Shown here: in pieces, positions 1 through 8,219 of the stretch
Layout: each line of letters opens with the position of its first letter
Numbering within the stretch: position 1 is the stretch's first letter
Assembly: GCA_021848345.1 (NCBI GenBank)
Contig: JAJZUV010000001.1
Span: forward strand, 124,001 to 188,000
Source: Pseudomonadota bacterium
GTDB lineage: Bacteria; Pseudomonadota; Gammaproteobacteria; Burkholderiales; Burkholderiaceae_C
DNA length: 64,000 nucleotides
Reading direction: 5' to 3'
Made by a program: the position numbers and the translations under genes
Notes under the pieces: model-generated
Database searches by the model: none
Seen by the model: only the letters and a program-made list of their open reading frames with translations
What the model was told of the DNA's origin: nothing

Positions 1-1122
1 GGCGCCCAGCGCGTTGTCGCAGCACAGCGCCGCGGCGCCCACCGCGCCCTGCACCACCAGCGCCGTGGTACGCCCGAGGTCCACGCCCCCGCCTTCCGTC
101 TGCTCCTCCAAGCCGTAGATTCCCGCGATGGCGTGCACCTGGGCCATGACCTCGGACAGCGGGCCGGCCACGCCGGGGTTGCGCGCGAGTTGCAGGTGCA
201 GCAGGCCGAGCATGCCTTGCAGGTGATTCTTGATGCGATGGTGCACCTCGCGCACTAGCGCGTCGCGCTGGGCCTGGGCCTGCGCCACGCGCGCCTTTTC
301 CTCGCGCACGCGTCGCGTCACGTCGCGCGCGATGCCCAGCACCCCGGTCACCTCGCCGTGCATGTCCCGGATCGGCACGTGCAGGGTGATCAGGTCGCGG
401 GTCCGGCCGTCCGCCCCGGTGGCATGTTCCGCGCTGAGGGTGCGTCCGCCGGCCATGACCTGCTCGCTGAGGGCGCGGCAGCTTCGGCTCAGCGGGCCGT
501 CGCCCAGCAGGTCCCACAGATGGCGCCCCAGCAGATGCGGCAGTTGCAGCCCCGGCGCGTCCATCGTGCGGCGCATCCACCCCACGGTGGCGGGGTTGAG
601 ATAGCGGATGGCGTGGTTGCGGTCGATGGAGAAAATGCCGTCGAGGTTGTGTTCCGCCACCGCGCGCAATTGCTCCTCGCTGGCACGCAGCGCGAGTTCC
701 GCCTCCTTGCGCGCGGTGATATCAGTGGCCAGGCCCACCCACGTGGCTACCCGTCCCGCGTCGTCCAGGGTCGGCACCGCACGCGAGTGGGTCCAGCCGA
801 CGCTGCCGTCTTCGCGAATCACGCGGTGTTCCAGGTCGAAGCGGATGCCGGCACGCACCGACTCGCCGATGCGCGCGAGAACCCTGGGCAGTTCGTCCTG
901 CGGCACGTAGCGCTCGAGCCAGCCCCGCGTGGGAACCGTGACGTCGGCGATGAATCCGCCACCGTCCAGGAAGCGCATTTCCGACCAGTCGGCGCTGATT
1001 TCGTAGGCGGCGTCGGTGCTGGCCTCGCGCAGCGCGCGAAAGCGCCGCTGCGCGAGGTCCAGCGCCTTGTTCGCTTCGTCGGGCTGCCCGATGAAGGGGA
1101 CGATGGCGGGCGGATCAGCCAT
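1..1122 (-). CDS. PAS-domain sensor histidine kinase, HisKA_2 type (3' part cut by window edge)
   Basis: The minus strand reads open for 374 codons from the ATG at 1122 to the first base of the window, so the C-terminus and most of the ATPase domain are missing. I see two PAS-like regions (about residues 25-140 and 150-275; the first ends in the PAC-like WVGLATDITARKEAE). A HisKA_2 phosphoacceptor box, REVHHRIKNHLQGMLGLL, follows with the histidines at about 294-295. There is no signal peptide or membrane segment, so it should sense in the cytoplasm. The start overlaps the end of the ANTAR response regulator by 8 bases, which suggests translational coupling and a cognate pair. HisKA_2 kinases commonly partner ANTAR regulators. 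The signal is unknown. Confidence 0.85.
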   Translation of the reverse strand, partial: MADPPAIVPFIGQPDEANKALDLAQRRFRALREASTDAAYEISADWSEMRFLDGGGFIADVTVPTRGWLERYVPQDELPRVLARIGESVRAGIRFDLEHRVIREDGSVGWTHSRAVPTLDDAGRVATWVGLATDITARKEAELALRASEEQLRAVAEHNLDGIFSIDRNHAIRYLNPATVGWMRRTMDAPGLQLPHLLGRHLWDLLGDGPLSRSCRALSEQVMAGGRTLSAEHATGADGRTRDLITLHVPIRDMHGEVTGVLGIARDVTRRVREEKARVAQAQAQRDALVREVHHRIKNHLQGMLGLLHLQLARNPGVAGPLSEVMAQVHAIAGIYGLEEQTEGGGVDLGRTTALVVQGAVGAAALCCDNALGA

Positions 1123-1699
1123 CGGCGCACGACTGTTGCGCGGCGACCAGCGCATTGCACACTTCACTGAGCTTGCGCCGCTGGTTGCGGGCCTCGGCGC
1201 GCAAGGCCTCGAAGGCCTGCGCTTCCGACAGGCGCCTTTGCGCCATCACGATGCCCACGGCCACGCTGGTCTGGCGCCGCTCGGCCAGCGCCCGCCGCAG
1301 TTGCTGGGTGGCCTCGGTCAGTGCCGTCAGGTCGCGTGCACGCGCCAGCGCGGTCTCGATGGCCGGCATCATGTGCGCCGGATCCATGGGCTTGTGCAGA
1401 TAGCCCAGCGCGCCCTGCCGGATGGCCCGGGCCACCTCGCGCCGATCCCCGTAGGCGCTGAGGAACAGGCTGCGAAGCCCGTGGCTGCGCTCCAGCACGT
1501 ACCCGAGTTCGATGCCCGAGACGCCCGGCATGCGGATGTCCAGGATGGCCAGATCGAAGGCTTGCCTCGACGCCAGCAGCAGGGCCTGCTCGGAGCCGTC
1601 GGCGGTGGTCACGTCGTAGCCCAGCAGGCGCAGTCCCGCCGCGGTGGTGGCGAGCACCAGGCGGTCGTCGTCGACAAGGAGAAGGCGGGGAGGAATCAT
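1115..1699 (-). CDS. ANTAR-domain response regulator (RNA-binding antiterminator)
   Basis: The product has 194 residues. Residues 1-120 form a receiver domain with the acidic pair in LLVDDD, the phosphoacceptor Asp in LAILDIRMPG and the conserved Lys in LHKPMD. Residues about 125-185 form a coiled coil plus ANTAR domain (LRRALAERRQTSVAVGIVMA, then the three-helix tail). ANTAR proteins bind paired hairpins in nascent RNA and stop transcription termination, so this protein probably acts on mRNA rather than on promoters. It is the first gene of a two-gene unit with the kinase that overlaps its 3' end. Its RNA target is not obvious, although the divergent gene has a structured leader. The family assignment is firm; the target is unknown. 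Confidence 0.9.
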   Translation of the reverse strand: MIPPRLLLVDDDRLVLATTAAGLRLLGYDVTTADGSEQALLLASRQAFDLAILDIRMPGVSGIELGYVLERSHGLRSLFLSAYGDRREVARAIRQGALGYLHKPMDPAHMMPAIETALARARDLTALTEATQQLRRALAERRQTSVAVGIVMAQRRLSEAQAFEALRAEARNQRRKLSEVCNALVAAQQSCADG

Positions 1700-1800
1700 G
1701 GCGGCGAGGGAAGAATCGGGGACGGACCGCCTGGCGTCTCATGCGCTGCCACATCAGTGCGCGAATTCACGGTGCTGCAGAAACCTCGAAAAATATTGTA

Positions 1801-1829
1801 TTGACTGAAGGTATTCGCACAAATAGCAT
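1801..1829 (+). promoter_or_regulatory. Candidate sigma-70 promoter for the degenerate receiver gene
   Basis: TTGACT at 1801-1806 and TAGCAT at 1824-1829 are separated by exactly 17 bases. They lie in an AT-rich island (about 1785-1875) that stands out against the GC-rich surroundings. Transcription would begin near 1836 and leave a leader of about 178 bases before the ATG at 2014. The 314-base gap 1700-2013 holds this promoter and the structured leader; I see no gene in it. Confidence 0.5.
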
Positions 1830-1923
1830 CATTTGAATTCGTTCATCCGATCTAATCCTCGATAAACCGTAAATCTGCGCTTTGCGTGCAGGCGTGCGGC
1901 CATCGTCTCAGGCCGGAGCGGCC

Positions 1924-2013
1924 GAGACCCCACATCCCGCGAGACCCCGCCCCCGTCTCCATCCACGCGCCGCCGGCGCAGCCTCGCGGCTGCCCGTGGT
2001 GTCGGAGACGCCC
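1924..2013 (+). promoter_or_regulatory. Structured leader able to sequester the ribosome binding site
   Basis: CGTCTCC at 1954-1960 is complementary to GGAGACG at 2004-2010, which contains the GGAG Shine-Dalgarno sequence six bases before the ATG at 2014. Nested inside are CCACG (1963-1967) with CGTGG (1995-1999) and GCAGCC (1978-1983) with GGCTGC (1988-1993), closed by a TCGC loop. GAGAC also occurs at 1924-1928 and 1941-1945 and could pair with the same GTCTC (1955-1959), which would free the ribosome binding site. The pairings are read directly from the sequence; a switch function is inference. Confidence 0.45.
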
Positions 2014-2385
2014 ATGGCGACCATTCTGTTGATCGAGGACGAGGCGGTTAGCCGCAAGCTCGCGCGCCTGGCGTTGCAACACGCTGGACATCGCGTGGTG
2101 TGCAGCCCGGGCGCGACCGACGCCGTGGCGTTGGCGCGGCGCCACCGACCCGCGCTGGCGATGGTGGCCATCGCCCCGCAAACCGAGCATTACGCGATGC
2201 TCGCGCGCGCGCTCAAGGCCGATGCGCCCGACGCCGGTGTGCGTGTGCATGCGCTGCTGCACCGCGCATTGGAGGCACAGCAGGCGCGCTTCCTGCGGGA
2301 GGGGTTCGACGTGGCGGCGCGCAAGCCGCTGAGTCTTCGCGAGTGGTACCGCCACGTGCTCGACGCCTTGCGCCCGCTCGGGTGA
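2014..2385 (+). CDS. Degenerate receiver-domain protein
   Basis: A stand-alone receiver fold of 123 residues. It starts [20 protein letters not shown] and keeps the acidic pocket (ED) and the conserved Lys-Pro near the end (ARKPLSL). Where the phosphoacceptor Asp should follow beta-strand 3 (usually LxxLDxxMP) the sequence is LAMVAIAP, so the Asp is missing. It is therefore unlikely to be phosphorylated in the usual way and may act as a protein-interaction module. I chose the ATG at 2014 because GGAG lies six bases upstream and the fold begins there; a longer in-frame reading from 1882 adds 44 residues without domain character. It is divergent from the ANTAR/kinase pair, which suggests, but does not prove, a shared pathway. 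Confidence 0.7.
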   Translation: MATILLIEDEAVSRKLARLALQHAGHRVVCSPGATDAVALARRHRPALAMVAIAPQTEHYAMLARALKADAPDAGVRVHALLHRALEAQQARFLREGFDVAARKPLSLREWYRHVLDALRPLG

Positions 2386-2451
2386 CGCGCCCCCGGCGGA
2401 CCCGCGCGACGGGTGAGACAATGGGCATTCCCCATCGATCCCCCGCAGCCC

Positions 2452-2817
2452 ATGATCCGACGACTCCACGTCGGCCCGCGTCTCAGCGAGGCCGCGATCG
2501 CCCACGGCGTGATCCACCTGGCCGGCCAGGTCCCCGAGAACCATCCCGAGGGCGACATCGCCGCCCAGACCCGCGAGGTGCTGGGTCATGTGGAGCGCCT
2601 GCTGGCCGAATGCGGCTCCGACAAGAGCCGGCTGCTGAGCGTGCAGATCTTCCTCGCCGACATCGCCGACATCGCGGCCATGAACGCGGTGTGGGACGCC
2701 TGGGTGGTGCCGGGCGCGACGCCTCCGCGCGCGACCGTGCAGGCGGCGCTGGCCGATCCGCGCTGGCGCATCGAGGTCGTGGTCACCGCGCTGCAGGCCG
2801 AGGAGCAGGCGCGATGA
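2452..2817 (+). CDS. Rid family (RidA/YjgF-like) protein
   Basis: The product has 121 residues, the usual length for the YjgF/YER057c/UK114 family. Members form trimers; RidA itself hydrolyses reactive enamine and imine intermediates released by PLP enzymes. Typical elements are visible: [10 protein letters not shown] near the start, the helix [16 protein letters not shown], and the C-terminal block [19 protein letters not shown]. The family's active-site Arg falls in PPRATVQ. The stop overlaps the ATG of glutathione reductase (ATGA at 2814-2817), so the two are translated from one message. The sequence looks closer to Rid2-like members than to archetypal RidA, so deaminase activity is likely but the substrate is unknown. 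Confidence 0.85.
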   Translation: MIRRLHVGPRLSEAAIAHGVIHLAGQVPENHPEGDIAAQTREVLGHVERLLAECGSDKSRLLSVQIFLADIADIAAMNAVWDAWVVPGATPPRATVQAALADPRWRIEVVVTALQAEEQAR

Positions 2818-4166
2818 GCCGGCACCTTGACTACCTGGTGATCGGTGGCGGCAGCGGCGGCATCGCCTCGGCCAACCGCGCGGCGATGCACGGACGCAAG
2901 GTGCTGCTGGTCGAGGCCGGCGTCATCGGCGGCACCTGCGTGAACGTGGGTTGCGTGCCCAAGAAGATCATGTGGCATGCGGCGCAGATCGCCGATGCCA
3001 TCCAGCGCTACGGCCCCGGCTACGGCTTCCGCAGCAGCGGCACGCAACTGGACTGGGCCACGCTGGTGGCCAACCGCCAGGCCTACATCGAGCGCATCCA
3101 CGCGTCCTACCTGAGCGGCTTCGAACGCAACCGGGTGGAGTTGCTGCATGGCCGTGCCCGTTTCCTCGACCCGCGCACCGTGGAGGTGGACGGGCAGCGT
3201 TTCACGGCCGATCACATCCTGGTCGCCACCGGCGGCCGCCCGGCGCGTCCGGACATCCCCGGCGCCGATCTGGGCATCGACTCCGACGGCTTCTTCGCGC
3301 TGCGCGAGCTGCCGCGGCGCTGCGCCGTGGTCGGCGCCGGCTACATCGCGGTGGAACTCGCGGGCGTGCTCAACGCGCTGGGTTCGCAGGCGCACCTGTT
3401 CGTGCGCCACGACACGCCGCTGCGCCATTTCGACCCGATGCTGGGCGAGACCCTGGCGGAGGTGATGCGGGCCGAAGGGCCGGCGCTGCATACCCACGCG
3501 GTGCCCAGGGCCGTGCGGCGCAACCCCGACGGCAGCCTGGAACTGCTGCTGGAGGACGGCCGCAGCCATACCACCGACTGCCTGATCTGGGCCGTCGGGC
3601 GCCGTCCCGACACGGCCGCGCTGGGCCTGTCCGCCGCCGGCGTGGCCACCGACGAGGCCGGCCACGTGCTGGTCGACGACTACCAGGACACCAACGTGCC
3701 CGGCATCCACGCGGTGGGCGACGTCACCGGCAGGGTGGCGCTGACCCCGGTGGCGGTGGCCGCGGGCCGGCGCCTGTCGGAGCGCCTGTTCAACGCCCGG
3801 CCCGACGAGCATCTGGACTACCGCAACGTGCCCACCGTGGTGTTCAGCCATCCGCCCATCGGCACCGTGGGCCTGAGCGAACCCGAGGCACGGGCTGAAT
3901 TCGGCGACGCCGCGATCACCGTGTACCGGTCGTCATTCACCGCCATGTACACCGCGGTGACCCAGGCGCGCCAGCCGGCGCGCATGAAACTGGTGTGCGA
4001 GGGCGAGCGCCAGCGCATCGTGGGCATCCACGGCATCGGCTACGGCATGGACGAAATGCTCCAGGGCTTCGCCGTGGCCGTGAAGATGGGCGCCACCAAG
4101 CGCGACTTCGACGACACCGTGGCGATCCACCCGACCGCCGCGGAAGAGTTCGTGACCATGCGCTGA
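2814..4166 (+). CDS. gor: Glutathione-disulfide reductase
   Basis: The product has 450 residues and is a class I pyridine nucleotide-disulfide oxidoreductase. It reduces oxidised glutathione with NADPH in the cytoplasm. The FAD site is GGGSGG (11-16). The redox-active disulfide is Cys42-Cys47 in [13 protein letters not shown], the glutathione reductase form of the motif. A second Rossmann motif ([13 protein letters not shown]) binds [18 protein letters not shown] is the second FAD contact, and the C-terminal HPTAAEE carries the catalytic His-Glu pair. The start at 2814 overlaps the Rid gene by four bases. The open frame continues upstream to 2100 but lacks domain content there. Pairing with a Rid protein suggests a housekeeping or stress role. 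Confidence 0.95.
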   Translation: MSRHLDYLVIGGGSGGIASANRAAMHGRKVLLVEAGVIGGTCVNVGCVPKKIMWHAAQIADAIQRYGPGYGFRSSGTQLDWATLVANRQAYIERIHASYLSGFERNRVELLHGRARFLDPRTVEVDGQRFTADHILVATGGRPARPDIPGADLGIDSDGFFALRELPRRCAVVGAGYIAVELAGVLNALGSQAHLFVRHDTPLRHFDPMLGETLAEVMRAEGPALHTHAVPRAVRRNPDGSLELLLEDGRSHTTDCLIWAVGRRPDTAALGLSAAGVATDEAGHVLVDDYQDTNVPGIHAVGDVTGRVALTPVAVAAGRRLSERLFNARPDEHLDYRNVPTVVFSHPPIGTVGLSEPEARAEFGDAAITVYRSSFTAMYTAVTQARQPARMKLVCEGERQRIVGIHGIGYGMDEMLQGFAVAVKMGATKRDFDDTVAIHPTAAEEFVTMR

Positions 4167-4170
4167 GCAG

Positions 4171-4214
4171 CGCGAACCTGATCCGCCCCGGCCCGCGCAT
4201 GCGATCGGGTTGCG
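4171..4214. terminator. Inverted repeat between convergent genes
   Basis: CGCGAACCTGATC (4171-4183) and GATCGGGTTGCG (4203-4214) are largely complementary and enclose a GC-rich loop. The repeat fills the 49-base gap between the stops of gor and the GlxA-type regulator. No T-tract follows on either strand, so it may be a transcript-end hairpin rather than a classical terminator. Confidence 0.35.
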
Positions 4215-4215
4215 C

Positions 4216-5160
4216 CTAGGCCCGCGGCGCGCGCTCCTTGCGGCGCAGCGCCTGGGGCGGCATGCCGTGCCATTTCAGGAAGGCGCGGCGCATGCGTTCG
4301 GGGTCACCGAAGCCCACGGCGCGCGCGATGCGCTCGATGGACTCGGCGCCGTCCTGCAGTCGCGCGCGGGCGGCCTCCACGCGCATGCGCTCCACCGCCT
4401 TCGCCGGGGTCTCCCCGGTTTCCTGGTGGAACAGGCGTCCGAACTGGCGCGGGCTGAGATGGGCCGCCTCCGCCAGGCGTTCCAGGCGCAGGTCCTGGTG
4501 CAAATGATCCCGCGCGAAGCCCAGCGCCAGGCGGATGCGGTCGGACTCCGGCTCCATGTGGGAGATGGGTGCGAACTGCGACTGGCCGCCCGCGCGCCGG
4601 TGATAGACGACGAGTTCGCGCGAGACCTGGCGCGCCACGTCGATGCCGTGGTCGGCCTCGATCAGCGCCAGCGCCAGGTCGATGCCCGCGGTGACCCCGG
4701 CCGACGACCAGACCGCGCCGTCGCGCACGAAGATCCGGTCGGTCTCGACCTGCACCTCGGGGTGGCGCTGCTGCAGCCGGCGCGCGGCGCGCCAGTGGGT
4801 GGTGGCGCGCCGGCCGCGCAGCAGACCCGCCTCGGCCAGCAGGAAGGCACCGGTGCACACGCTGGCGACGCGCGCAGCGTCCTGCGCGAGCTCCCGCACC
4901 GCCGCGGCCTCGTCCGCGTCGAGCATGGGTGCCAGCTCGCCGCCGATGGTCAGCAGGGTGTCCAGCTCCGCCCCGCGCGCAGCCTGCGTGGCGATCGGCA
5001 GACCGGCGCTGCCCCGGACCATGCCCCCGGCGCGGGAGAGGACCCGCAACTCGTAGGCGGGCCGCCCGAGCACGGCCGCCACCGATTCGAAAGCCCCCAG
5101 CGGACCGGCCAGGTCCAGCACCTGGTGCCCCGGGCAGACGTAGAAGCCGACGCTATGCAT
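4216..5160 (-). CDS. GlxA-family transcriptional regulator (DJ-1/PfpI domain plus AraC HTH)
   Basis: The product has 314 residues. Residues 1-185 form a DJ-1/PfpI amidotransferase-like fold with the nucleophile-elbow Cys at 102 (ASVCTGAFLLAEAGLL). Residues about 215-310 form an AraC DNA-binding domain with both helix-turn-helix units (LAEAAHLSPRQFGRLF and IARAVGFGDPERMRRAF). Proteins of this layout are transcriptional activators, some of them for carnitine, arginine or glycine-betaine catabolism; the ligand here is unknown. No obvious target operon is adjacent: gor converges on it and the next gene points away. The ATG at 5160 starts the DJ-1 fold (MHSVGFYVCPGHQVLDLAG). Confidence 0.88.
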   Translation of the reverse strand: MHSVGFYVCPGHQVLDLAGPLGAFESVAAVLGRPAYELRVLSRAGGMVRGSAGLPIATQAARGAELDTLLTIGGELAPMLDADEAAAVRELAQDAARVASVCTGAFLLAEAGLLRGRRATTHWRAARRLQQRHPEVQVETDRIFVRDGAVWSSAGVTAGIDLALALIEADHGIDVARQVSRELVVYHRRAGGQSQFAPISHMEPESDRIRLALGFARDHLHQDLRLERLAEAAHLSPRQFGRLFHQETGETPAKAVERMRVEAARARLQDGAESIERIARAVGFGDPERMRRAFLKWHGMPPQALRRKERAPRA

Positions 5161-5322
5161 GACGGCGTAATGTAAGGGTTATTGGCATTTCACGCCATGC
5201 GGGCTCGCATCAGGAGCCCGGCCATTCCCGCGTTCTGCGGCGGCCAAGCGCCGAGTCCCCGGCGCAAGGCCGGGCGGCCACCTATCATGAGTCCTTCGCA
5301 TTCAGGAACCCCGATCCCTGCC

Positions 5323-5916
5323 ATGAAACGACTCCTGCTCCTGCTCGCCAGCCTGCTCATCGCCGAAGTGACCTTCGCACAGCCCGGAAATGCCGCCGAT
5401 GCCGCGGCCGCCGCACGACTCGCGCGCCAGGCCATGCAGACGAAGGGATTCACGGTAGGGACGGCGGGGCCGCTGATCGTCGCCTTCGAGGACCCGAACT
5501 GCCGCTTCTGCCACCAGCTGAGCCAGGAAAGCGCGCCGCTGATCGCCGCGGGCAAGCTGCGCGTGCACGTGGTACTGGTCGCCTTCCTGAAGCCCGACAG
5601 CGAAGGGCGCGCCGCCGGCATCCTGCAGGCGCCCGATCCGGCCGCCGCGTGGGCGAAGAACGAAGCCGGGTTCAACGAACTCGCCGAGGAAGGCGGCTAT
5701 CCCGTGGCCCAGCCCAGTTTCGAGACCGATCGCACGTTGCGCACCAACCTGGACAACCTGAAGGCGGGCGGCCAGGTCGCCACCCCCACGCTGCTGGTGT
5801 GCAAGAAGGGCCAGTCCACGCCGTCGCTGCTGCGGGGCATCGACAAGGGTCAGCTGCAGTCGGTGGTGGCCGGCGCCGGTTCGGTGACCAGCTCCGGCGG
5901 CTGCTCCGCGAACTAG
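5323..5916 (+). CDS. Periplasmic thioredoxin-fold protein, DsbC/DsbG catalytic-domain-like
   Basis: The product has 197 residues with an N-terminal signal peptide (MKRLLLLLASLLIAEVTFAQ). The thioredoxin fold has the active site CRFC (Cys60 and Cys63) in EDPNCRFCHQL. VATPTLLVCKKG carries the cis-proline Thr-Pro pair typical of Dsb proteins. It lacks the N-terminal dimerisation domain of DsbC and DsbG, being little more than half as long as secretion-ready DsbG, so it may be a monomeric thiol oxidoreductase rather than an isomerase. The ATG at 5323 was chosen because the signal peptide starts there; an in-frame ATG at 5182 would put a non-signal leader in front. Its stop shares the tetranucleotide CTAG (5913-5916) with the stop of the convergent diguanylate cyclase. 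Confidence 0.8.
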   Translation: MKRLLLLLASLLIAEVTFAQPGNAADAAAAARLARQAMQTKGFTVGTAGPLIVAFEDPNCRFCHQLSQESAPLIAAGKLRVHVVLVAFLKPDSEGRAAGILQAPDPAAAWAKNEAGFNELAEEGGYPVAQPSFETDRTLRTNLDNLKAGGQVATPTLLVCKKGQSTPSLLRGIDKGQLQSVVAGAGSVTSSGGCSAN

Positions 5917-6902
5917 GTCAGCAGTTCGCCCCGGGGCAGGGGCCGCACGCAGTTCTTGCCGGCCCCCTTGGCCATGTACAGCGCCTGGTCGGCCCGGCGC
6001 AGGAGTTCATGCACCGAGACCACGTCGGGGGTCAGCGTGGCGATGCCGATGCTCACCGTGAGTTCCAGCAGCGCGGTCGTCCCCAGAGGAACCGGCGAGG
6101 CCGGGATCGTGCGGCACAGACGCGCGGCCAGGGTGTTCGCGTCGTCCATGCCCACCTCGGGCAGCAGCACCGCGAACTCCTCTCCGCCGATGCGCCCGAC
6201 CAGGTCGACCTGCCCGCGCACGCTGCGCGCGCAGGTCGCCGCGACCGCGCAGATCACCTCGTCGCCCGCCGCGTGGCCCCAGGTATCGTTGACCAGCTTG
6301 AAATCGTCGATGTCCACGATCAGCAGCGACAGGGCATGGCCCATGCGCTGCGCGCGCAGCACCTCGCGTTCGCCGGCTTCGAACAACTGGCGCCGGTTCG
6401 CCAGGCCGGTCAGCGGGTCGGTGGTGGCCAGCGCCTGCAGGGTTTCGTTCAGTTCCGCGAGTTGCCGGTTGCGCTCGACGAGCAGCGCGTTGGCACGCTC
6501 GAGTTCGGCTTCCTTGCGCCGCCTGTCGTCGATGCTGAAGGTCACGCCCACGAAGCGCCGTCCCTGGCGCGTGCCGTCGCGGTCCATGATCTTGCCGTAG
6601 TTGGCGTACCAGACCCAGGCGCCGGATTTGGCGCGCAGTCGGAATTCGCAGCGGTACTGGGGCGTCTCGCCCGCCACGTGCGCGACCACGGCGGCCTTGA
6701 GTTGCGCGACGTCGTCGGGATGCACGATGCGATAGATGTCCTCGACCAAGCCCACCGCCTCCTCGGGTCGGTAGCCCAGTTCCTCGAACACCTTCGTGAC
6801 CTTGCGGGTGACCTTGCCTTCCACCAGGTCGTTTTCCCACATCTCCAGGCCCGCGGCCTCGAGGGCCAGCATGAGTCGTTCGCGATCGCCCGGCTGATCC
6901 AT
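5913..6902 (-). CDS. PAS-GGDEF diguanylate cyclase
   Basis: The product has 329 residues. A PAS domain (about 10-135, YRCEFRLRAKSGAWVWYANY) is followed by a short coiled coil and a GGDEF domain (about 165-325) with an intact GGEEF active-site loop (RIGGEEFAVLLP) and the metal-binding Asp in LIVDIDDFKLVND. It should make cyclic di-GMP in the cytoplasm. The allosteric I-site RxxD is not intact: the sequence is RGQVD, with Gly where Arg should be, so product inhibition may be lost. A strong GAGGAGAGG ribosome site precedes the ATG. The gene starts 11 bases after the stop of the DUF917 gene, so the two are probably one transcript. Its stop overlaps the convergent Dsb-like gene through CTAG. Confidence 0.9.
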   Translation of the reverse strand: MDQPGDRERLMLALEAAGLEMWENDLVEGKVTRKVTKVFEELGYRPEEAVGLVEDIYRIVHPDDVAQLKAAVVAHVAGETPQYRCEFRLRAKSGAWVWYANYGKIMDRDGTRQGRRFVGVTFSIDDRRRKEAELERANALLVERNRQLAELNETLQALATTDPLTGLANRRQLFEAGEREVLRAQRMGHALSLLIVDIDDFKLVNDTWGHAAGDEVICAVAATCARSVRGQVDLVGRIGGEEFAVLLPEVGMDDANTLAARLCRTIPASPVPLGTTALLELTVSIGIATLTPDVVSVHELLRRADQALYMAKGAGKNCVRPLPRGELLT

Positions 6903-6913
6903 GGCGCCTCTCC

Positions 6914-8095
6914 TCAGCAGCCGCCGGGCAGGGCACCCGCGTAGCCCAGGTCGCGCAGCAGCGCGGCGAAGGATTCGCAGACCCCGGGCGTGTCGGTCAG
7001 AGCCTTGGCCGCGGCCACGCGTATCACGCTGATCGGCACACCGGTGGAACAGGCCGCGTCGAAGTCGTAATACGGGCTCAGGTCGTCGGTGGCGTTGGAG
7101 AAGCCGCGGCCGGTCGCCTCGCTGTAGTAGCAGATCGAGTCCGGCGCGACCGCGCCGGGGGTCGGGCTCGCCGACGAGTACAGGATCAGGTTCTCGTTCA
7201 GGTTGTACACGGTGTGGCGGGGAGCGCCCGCCGCGGGGCGGGGATGCTCCGACAACTCGATCAGCCCGGTGTCGAGCGAGGCGCCGGTGGTGGTCTGGCG
7301 CACGGCGGTGACAAAGACCCGCTGCAACACCGCCTGCGCCCGACGGCCGCTCAGCCGGGTGATGCACGCGGCCACCTCGTCGGCGCTCGGCGGGATCGGC
7401 GCGGCGCGCAGGTAGCGTCCCAGCGCACGCGTCAGTTCCAGCGTGCCGGGCAGATAGGCGCCGCGCAGCGCGAAATCGTTGCTCGCCCCGGACAGCCACA
7501 GAGCGATGCCCGCATAGCTGCCGAAGGCGTTCAGGATGCCTCCGGCCAGCGCCTCCACGCTGGCCGCGCCGGGAGCGTCCAGGCGCGCCGACCGGCTGCC
7601 CGCGGGGGCGTCGTCGGCCAGCACCGCCGGGGCGGCCGGCAGGCGCGGCTCGCCGGCGAAGGTGGTCTGCGGAAGTTCCGGCACGGCGCGGCCCGCGCCA
7701 TCGCCGTCGACCACCCAGGTCACGGGGCTGCCAGGGACCAGGCAGGCGATCAGGGGCACGAGGGAGTTGATGGGCCCGATCTCCACCGGGATGGCGCAGC
7801 CCGGCACGGTCCCGGTGCTGCGGCGCAGGGCCTCCAGGGTATTGGCCACGCTCAGTTCGATGGTGCGCAGGCTCAGGCCTTGCGCCGCATCGGGCGAGCC
7901 CATCAACGCCAGCACGCAGGCCGGTGTCGTGCCGTCGTAGTCCGCCACCGGCACCCCGCCCGACCAGCCGCTGGCACGCAGCTCGTCGACGATGCGCATG
8001 GCGTCCGCATAGCTTCCCCCTCCGCCGCTGGCCAGGACCGCCGCACCGATGGCGATGTCCTGGAAATCCGTGATTCCGTAGCTGCGACTGGCCAT
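6914..8095 (-). CDS. DUF917 family protein (S-methyl-thiohydantoin desulfurase-like)
   Basis: The product has 393 residues and belongs to DUF917, a family that includes an enzyme acting on S-methylated thiohydantoins and proteins often encoded beside hydantoinases. Visible signatures are the N-terminal ITDFQDIAIGAAVLASGGGG, the block VPGCAIPVEIGPINSLVPL, and WVVDGDGAGRAVPELPQTTF. It should be cytoplasmic. An AAGGAG ribosome site lies just before the ATG at 8095. No hydantoinase or amidohydrolase is nearby, which is unusual for the family; instead a diguanylate cyclase follows 11 bases downstream. The substrate cannot be told from the sequence. Confidence 0.85.
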   Translation of the reverse strand: MASRSYGITDFQDIAIGAAVLASGGGGSYADAMRIVDELRASGWSGGVPVADYDGTTPACVLALMGSPDAAQGLSLRTIELSVANTLEALRRSTGTVPGCAIPVEIGPINSLVPLIACLVPGSPVTWVVDGDGAGRAVPELPQTTFAGEPRLPAAPAVLADDAPAGSRSARLDAPGAASVEALAGGILNAFGSYAGIALWLSGASNDFALRGAYLPGTLELTRALGRYLRAAPIPPSADEVAACITRLSGRRAQAVLQRVFVTAVRQTTTGASLDTGLIELSEHPRPAAGAPRHTVYNLNENLILYSSASPTPGAVAPDSICYYSEATGRGFSNATDDLSPYYDFDAACSTGVPISVIRVAAAKALTDTPGVCESFAALLRDLGYAGALPGGC

Positions 8096-8219
8096 CGATT
8101 CTCCTTTTGCAGGATTGTTGTCGGTGCCTGACGCTCTTCAGCATATCGGAAGCGATGTGACAAGGTTGAAAAACGGGACTCGAGGCGTGGCGCGAACGCC
8201 ACCGCGCGCCGCGCGCGCG

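Noticed and set aside
2100-2813. In-frame extension of about 238 codons before glutathione reductase
   Set aside because: It is Arg/Pro-rich, overlaps the receiver and Rid genes in another frame, and the canonical start with an ATGA overlap is at 2814.
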